A DNA stretch of 35,302 nt, taken from assembly GCA_947502595.1 (NCBI GenBank), contig CANNAM010000019.1:1-35302 (forward strand). Reading direction: 5' to 3'. The notes beneath the pieces were generated by a model, which was given only the letters and a program-made list of their open reading frames with translations, was not told where the DNA came from and made no database searches. The translations under genes and the position numbers were made by a program. Positions 32,332 to 35,302 of this stretch are shown in pieces. Each line of letters starts with the position of its first letter. Within the stretch, counting starts at the first letter, position 1. The stretch is from an uncultured Marinicella sp. Lineage in GTDB: Bacteria > Pseudomonadota > Gammaproteobacteria > Xanthomonadales > Marinicellaceae.

Positions 32332-33699
32332 ATGCCAAAACTTTACCAACAAGCCATGCAATATGCCACCGAGTTTATAGCTCAAGCCAACCAACAAGCG
32401 ATTCAAGTCAGTACTGAAGCTCGCGCCAATTTGAGTCATTTAGATGTTGATTTAACCAACCAAGGCATGGCTGCTGATGAAGTGCTCAGTGAATTGAATC
32501 AATGGGTAGCGCCAGCCACCATGAAAATGGGCTCACCACGGTTTTTTGGTTTTGTGATTGGTGGTGCTTATCCTGTCAGTGTGGCTTCCAATTGGATGGC
32601 CACCGCATGGGATCAAAATACCGGCTTAGAAAAAACCACGCCTGCAGTGGCCTTATTGGAGCAAGTTGCCGCACGTTGGATGTTGGGTATATTGGGCTTG
32701 CCTGCAGAATCAGCCACAGCCTTCGTTACAGGTGCTACTGTGGCCAATTTCACCGCATTGGCAGGAGCCAGAAATCAGGTGTTCACCCAAGCTGGATGGG
32801 ATGTTGAAGCCGATGGCTTGATTGGTGCCCCAGACTTACATATCATCATCAGCGAAGAATCACACCCCACTGTTTATAAATCGCTGGCAATGTTGGGCTT
32901 GGGACGCAACAGGGTGATCAAAGTACCTACTGACGACCAAGGGCGCATGGACATGAACGAATTCCCAGCAGTGCAAGACAACACCATTATCATCACTCAA
33001 GCTGGCAACATCAACTCAGGGGCTTTCGATCCAATAGGGCAAATATGTGCTGCAGCAAAGGGTAAAAATGCCTGGGTGCATGTGGATGGGGCATTTGGTT
33101 TATGGGCGATGGCAACTGCTCAATACCATCATTTAGGTGCAGGTTTAGAACAGGCAGACTCATGGGCCACTGATGCCCATAAATGGTTGAATGTGCCATA
33201 TGATTCTGGTTTGGCTTTTGTGAAGAACGCACATGCATTGAAAGCTGCTATGGCCATAACTGCCGCCTATTTACCCAGCGATAATGCAGTCAGGAATCCA
33301 TCGGATTACACCCCAGAATTGTCCAGACGTGCGCGCGGCACAGATGTTTATGCGGTGTTAAGGCATTTAGGTAAAGATGGTGTAGCTGAATTGGTTGAGC
33401 GTTGCTGTGCCTGCGCCCAACGTTTTGCACAGCAGCTTTCTGATGCCGGGTATATGGTTTTAAACGACGTGGTTTTGAATCAAGTGGTGGTCAGTTTTGG
33501 TTCAGATCAAGCCAATCTAGCGATTCTGGATGCCATCCAACATGAAGGTACTTGTTGGTTGGGGCAAACCATTTGGAAAAACCAATTGGCCGCGCGCATC
33601 AGTGTGTGTAACTGGCAAACAGATTTTGCAGCAGTTGATCAAAGCATGGCAGTTATTCTTAAAATAGCCCAACAAACTTTGCGTAAAAATCACCAATAA
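32332..33699 (+). CDS. Group II PLP-dependent amino-acid decarboxylase
   Basis: The product has 455 residues from ATG 32332; an in-frame TTG at 32299 would add 11. Fold type I decarboxylase related to aromatic amino-acid and glutamate/cysteine-sulfinate decarboxylases. Marks: FVTGATVANFTAL (131-143, PLP phosphate), SEESHPTVYKS with His178 stacking on PLP, Asp252 in HVDGAFG (250-256) pairing with the pyridine N, and Lys284 in TDAHKWLNVPYD as Schiff base. The substrate cannot be named from the sequence. It lies 98 bases after the ABC operon and could be separate. Confidence 0.9.
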   Translation: MPKLYQQAMQYATEFIAQANQQAIQVSTEARANLSHLDVDLTNQGMAADEVLSELNQWVAPATMKMGSPRFFGFVIGGAYPVSVASNWMATAWDQNTGLEKTTPAVALLEQVAARWMLGILGLPAESATAFVTGATVANFTALAGARNQVFTQAGWDVEADGLIGAPDLHIIISEESHPTVYKSLAMLGLGRNRVIKVPTDDQGRMDMNEFPAVQDNTIIITQAGNINSGAFDPIGQICAAAKGKNAWVHVDGAFGLWAMATAQYHHLGAGLEQADSWATDAHKWLNVPYDSGLAFVKNAHALKAAMAITAAYLPSDNAVRNPSDYTPELSRRARGTDVYAVLRHLGKDGVAELVERCCACAQRFAQQLSDAGYMVLNDVVLNQVVVSFGSDQANLAILDAIQHEGTCWLGQTIWKNQLAARISVCNWQTDFAAVDQSMAVILKIAQQTLRKNHQ

Positions 33700-33936
33700 A
33701 CCTGGCCAATGTTAATGGCCCAACCTTGAATGTTGTATTGCTGGGGTAGTGTAAATGGCCAGTCCAGTTCTGCAATTGCGTTGCAGATAAAGTCCAGCTC
33801 ATACAGCCAAAGAATGTCTGCTTACAGGGCAATACTGTTGATTCAGTCACATTATTAAATCAATGAAACTTAATCATGCGTTCAGACCTCGTGTATATAA
33901 TGTAACAGCTTAACAACAAAAACTAAGAGGTGTGTA
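33700..33936. promoter_or_regulatory. Intergenic stretch with a TATAAT box for the 33937 gene
   Basis: This 237-base stretch has no gene. A perfect TATAAT (33896-33901) lies 35 bases before ATG 33937; no clear -35 was found. A weak 5-bp hairpin (GGCCA...TGGCC, about 33705-33721) follows the decarboxylase stop. The rest shows only short hairpins. Confidence 0.45.
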
Positions 33937-34239
33937 ATGAAAAAAATTATGACAGCAATGGCATTGATCAGCAGCAGTTTGGCAGTGGCCCATAACCAGT
34001 CGAATGACTTAATTTACCATGAAACCATTGTTTGCGATGAGAAAAATGGTTGTGAAGTGGTGTGTAAGCAACCAGGTGACAAGTGGAGTTCTTATTTAAA
34101 AACTGCTGGCAATATTGAAGTGACATATTTTATGACCACCGGTGTGCGTCAACTCAAAGCCGATATGGGTAACGGGGAGCACACCATCCTTGACACGCAT
34201 CCGGAATTACAGTCTTGCCGTATCAGTGGCGTTAAGTGA
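33937..34239 (+). CDS. Small secreted protein of unknown function
   Basis: The product has 100 residues. A signal peptide covers 1-18 (MKKIMTAMALISSSLAVA, cut before HNQ). The mature part has four Cys (VCDEKNGCEVVCKQ and QSCRI), which may form two disulfides. The ATG has an AAGAGGTG site and a TATAAT box upstream. I do not recognise a family. Neighbour genes give no hint. Confidence 0.75.
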   Translation: MKKIMTAMALISSSLAVAHNQSNDLIYHETIVCDEKNGCEVVCKQPGDKWSSYLKTAGNIEVTYFMTTGVRQLKADMGNGEHTILDTHPELQSCRISGVK

Positions 34240-34259
34240 TAACTGATCACAACTTTCCG

Positions 34260-34268
34260 TGTTAAAAT
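34260..34268 (+). promoter_or_regulatory. Extended -10 box for the 34302 gene
   Basis: TGTTAAAAT is a TGn extended -10 with TAAAAT (34263-34268). It would start transcription near 34275, about 27 bases before ATG 34302. No -35 was recognised. Confidence 0.4.
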
Positions 34269-34301
34269 CAGCACTGACTTATTGATTGTGAGGAAGTGCT
34301 G

Positions 34302-34436
34302 ATGACTTTATGTCCTTATGCCATAGTGGCAGGTTGTGAAAAATGTCCTGTTTTAAAAATTTGTCCATTAAAATCTGTAATAGGTAACCAATCAAAACAA
34401 GGCAGTTCCAAAGCTGACAACATAGAACCCAAGTAA
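34302..34436 (+). CDS. Small Cys-rich protein with CxxxxxxCxxCxxxxxC motif
   Basis: The 44-residue product reads MTLCPYAIVAGCEKCPVLKI, then CPLKSVIGN and a polar tail. Four Cys spaced C-x6-C-x2-C-x5-C suggest a zinc or iron-sulfur site. Short proteins of the form CPxAxxxGCxKCPxxxxCPxKxVIGD are known to me from gammaproteobacteria, without a function. A GAGGA site lies nine bases before ATG. It sits seven bases upstream of ycgL and is probably in the same transcript. Confidence 0.72.
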   Translation: MTLCPYAIVAGCEKCPVLKICPLKSVIGNQSKQGSSKADNIEPK

Positions 34437-34443
34437 CGACATT

Positions 34444-34704
34444 ATGATTTGTACCATCCATCGATCTGAGAAAAAGCAGGGCGCTTATTTGTATTTAGCC
34501 CCGAAAAAAACCTTGAAAGACATTCCAGAAGACTTGCGTTCAATGCTCGGCCAATGCACCCAAGTCATGCATTTGAACTTGGCAAAGCGTGATAAGCTCG
34601 CGTCACAGGACATAGACTTGGTTAGAAGAAATCTCAATGACCAAGGTTATCACTTGCAAATGCCCCCCAAAGCCCATACCAACCTAATCAATTACGGTGT
34701 TTAA
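34444..34704 (+). CDS. ycgL: YcgL domain-containing protein
   Basis: The product has 86 residues and belongs to the conserved, uncharacterised gammaproteobacterial YcgL family. Marks: MICTIHRSEKKQGAYLYL (1-18; E. coli YcgL begins similarly), IPEDLRSMLGQ (27-37), and near the end NDQGYHLQMPP (65-75), the most conserved stretch. No signal or membrane segment; a small cytoplasmic alpha/beta domain of unknown role. There is no clear ribosome site, and translation is probably coupled to the 44-residue protein just upstream. Confidence 0.9.
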   Translation: MICTIHRSEKKQGAYLYLAPKKTLKDIPEDLRSMLGQCTQVMHLNLAKRDKLASQDIDLVRRNLNDQGYHLQMPPKAHTNLINYGV

Positions 34705-34734
34705 TTCCCTCAGTGACTGTAGTAGCATAATTCA

Positions 34735-35052
34735 TTGTTGCGTTTTGTTGATTCGAGTCTCCTTAAAATTCATTATAAGAAAATTCTACTTTTGACGTCA
34801 GTTATTTTTCGGGGGGGATTACATACTGGTGCTAATTACTCTGCTCAAATAATATATGACTATGAGCAAAAAAATAGAAATTTATCGTTACAATACTTGG
34901 GTGGGAGTCAATTATCTGTATCTCATGAACAAAGAGCTTATTTAGGTGATCCGTCGCAAGGATATATTGGAGAAAATGCAAAACTAATGAAATTAGTCAA
35001 TAAAATTCGTGTAAGAGCTGGACGAGAAGGATGGAATCCATTATGTCAATAA
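34735..35052 (+). CDS. Hypothetical protein or gene remnant in AT-rich region
   Basis: A 105-codon frame starting only with TTG and with no good ribosome site. The sequence from about residue 32 (HTGANYSAQIIYDYEQKNRN) to the end (REGWNPLCQ) looks protein-like, but I do not recognise a family; the first 30 codons cross a run of seven G (34811-34817), a place where a frameshift could have joined unrelated sequence. Base use is more AT-rich than upstream genes. It may be a decayed 3' part of a transferred gene. Confidence 0.3.
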   Translation: MLRFVDSSLLKIHYKKILLLTSVIFRGGLHTGANYSAQIIYDYEQKNRNLSLQYLGGSQLSVSHEQRAYLGDPSQGYIGENAKLMKLVNKIRVRAGREGWNPLCQ

Positions 35053-35231
35053 AAGAAATCTTTGTACTTTTAGTAATTTCTAGTCTTATGATCCCAATCA
35101 ATCAAGGTAAGGCATCAAGAATTCAATCTCCATCATGGGTGACTAGTAAAATTAGTTCAAGTCAGTATCTTAAGCTTAATATAACTGAAGTAGAAGTTGC
35201 TTTGGACGACTGCATGACTCAAAATTTGTAG
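35043..35231 (+). CDS. Possible small exported protein, perhaps cut by an insertion
   Basis: From ATG 35043 (AAGGATGGA a few bases upstream) 62 residues are encoded, starting with a signal-like MSIKEIFVLLVISSLMIP (1-18) and followed by a polar stretch. The frame overlaps the end of the preceding ORF by 10 bases. Its stop codon TAG (35229-35231) falls within TGTAGTGG at 35227, which may be the end of a mobile element, so the original protein may have been longer. Confidence 0.4.
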   Translation: MSIKEIFVLLVISSLMIPINQGKASRIQSPSWVTSKISSSQYLKLNITEVEVALDDCMTQNL

Positions 35232-35302
35232 TGGTACAGTTAAATTGGCCACCAACTTAGAGGTGATATGATATCACTTCGGAAAAGAAGGTGAACAATG
35301 AA
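35227..35302 (+). mobile_element. Possible left end of an insertion sequence (IS21-like) with start of its first gene
   Basis: From TGTAGTGGTACAG (35227) the sequence has an AAATTGGCCACC segment and a GTGATAT-G-ATATCAC inverted repeat (35263-35277), then AAGG (35288-35291) and ATG 35298, where a new gene begins at the window edge. The TGT start and the arrangement resemble left ends of IS21-type elements that I recall. With only 75 bases visible the family cannot be confirmed. Confidence 0.3.

Noticed and set aside
34745-34775. GATTCGAGTC resembling a tRNA T-loop
   Set aside because: No flanking T-stem pairs, acceptor stem or anticodon arm could be formed.
1-35302. Dedicated phage-defence, secretion, CRISPR or biosynthetic gene cluster
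   Set aside because: No nuclease, helicase, toxin-antitoxin pair, repeat array, or NRPS/PKS/RiPP signature was found in any frame.

Overview
The window reads as chromosome of a marine-type gammaproteobacterium of moderate GC. Indicators are an ALDH7/ETF catabolic operon, HslR, CvfB, YcgL, MsrPQ, a rfbBACD-manC sugar-nucleotide operon, and secreted multidomain proteins with a DLIFxxGFE motif that I associate with Marinicella-like lineages. The genus is inferred from memory and was not tested. No rRNA, tRNA or CRISPR array was seen.

Layout: (1) 1-448 holds the tail of a possible upstream gene, two copies of a dispersed GAGATYCTTCG...TCAGRATGACA repeat and a terminator. (2) 449-3662, minus strand, is the etfB-etfA-amaB operon. 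It pairs an aldehyde dehydrogenase of lysine/pipecolate catabolism with electron-transfer flavoprotein. (3) 3750-5147, minus, is an unrecognised secreted protein. (4) 5331-12714, plus, is a cell-surface carbohydrate block: a PAPS-type sulfotransferase, then a tightly packed operon for dTDP-L-rhamnose (rfbBACD), GDP-mannose (manC), a HisN/IMPase-like phosphatase and the PAP phosphatase cysQ, closed by a strong terminator. Sulfotransferase and PAP phosphatase together suggest a sulfated surface glycan, although no glycosyltransferase lies in the window. (5) 12785-18809 holds hslR (minus) and a divergent pair of large secreted proteins: a six-Asp-box beta-propeller protein (minus) and a lysyl-endopeptidase-like serine protease (plus). 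The pair share a FN3-like domain, the DLIFxxGFE motif and a nearly identical ribosome-binding leader. (6) 18867-21617, minus, is msrP-msrQ (periplasmic methionine sulfoxide repair) overlapping a ThrE-type exporter.

(7) 21694-23620, plus, is serC-cvfB. (8) 23706-25496, minus, is a Cys-containing secreted protein with a promoter whose -10 box sits exactly inside an inverted repeat, followed by cysK. (9) 25750-25994, plus, is a small secreted-protein gene that looks frameshifted right after its signal peptide. (10) 26144-29392 is a periplasmic tricorn-like S41 protease. (11) 29504-29683 is a 59-residue very basic protein whose reading frame runs through its own terminator-like hairpin. (12) 29997-33699 is a small membrane protein, an ABC-2 permease/ATPase pair and a group II PLP-dependent decarboxylase. 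(13) 33937-34704 is a small secreted protein, a 44-residue Cys-rich protein and ycgL. (14) 34705-35302 is AT-rich, with poorly recognisable ORFs and a possible insertion-sequence left end at the window edge.

Most of the window is ordinary housekeeping and envelope metabolism. The observations most worth a second look are the ORF-internal terminator at 29627-29650 (an ArfA-like non-stop logic, or a lost stop codon), the operator-embedded promoter at 24311-24346, the frameshifted gene at 25750, the sulfation logic of the rhamnose/mannose locus, and the shared DLIFxxGFE motif.
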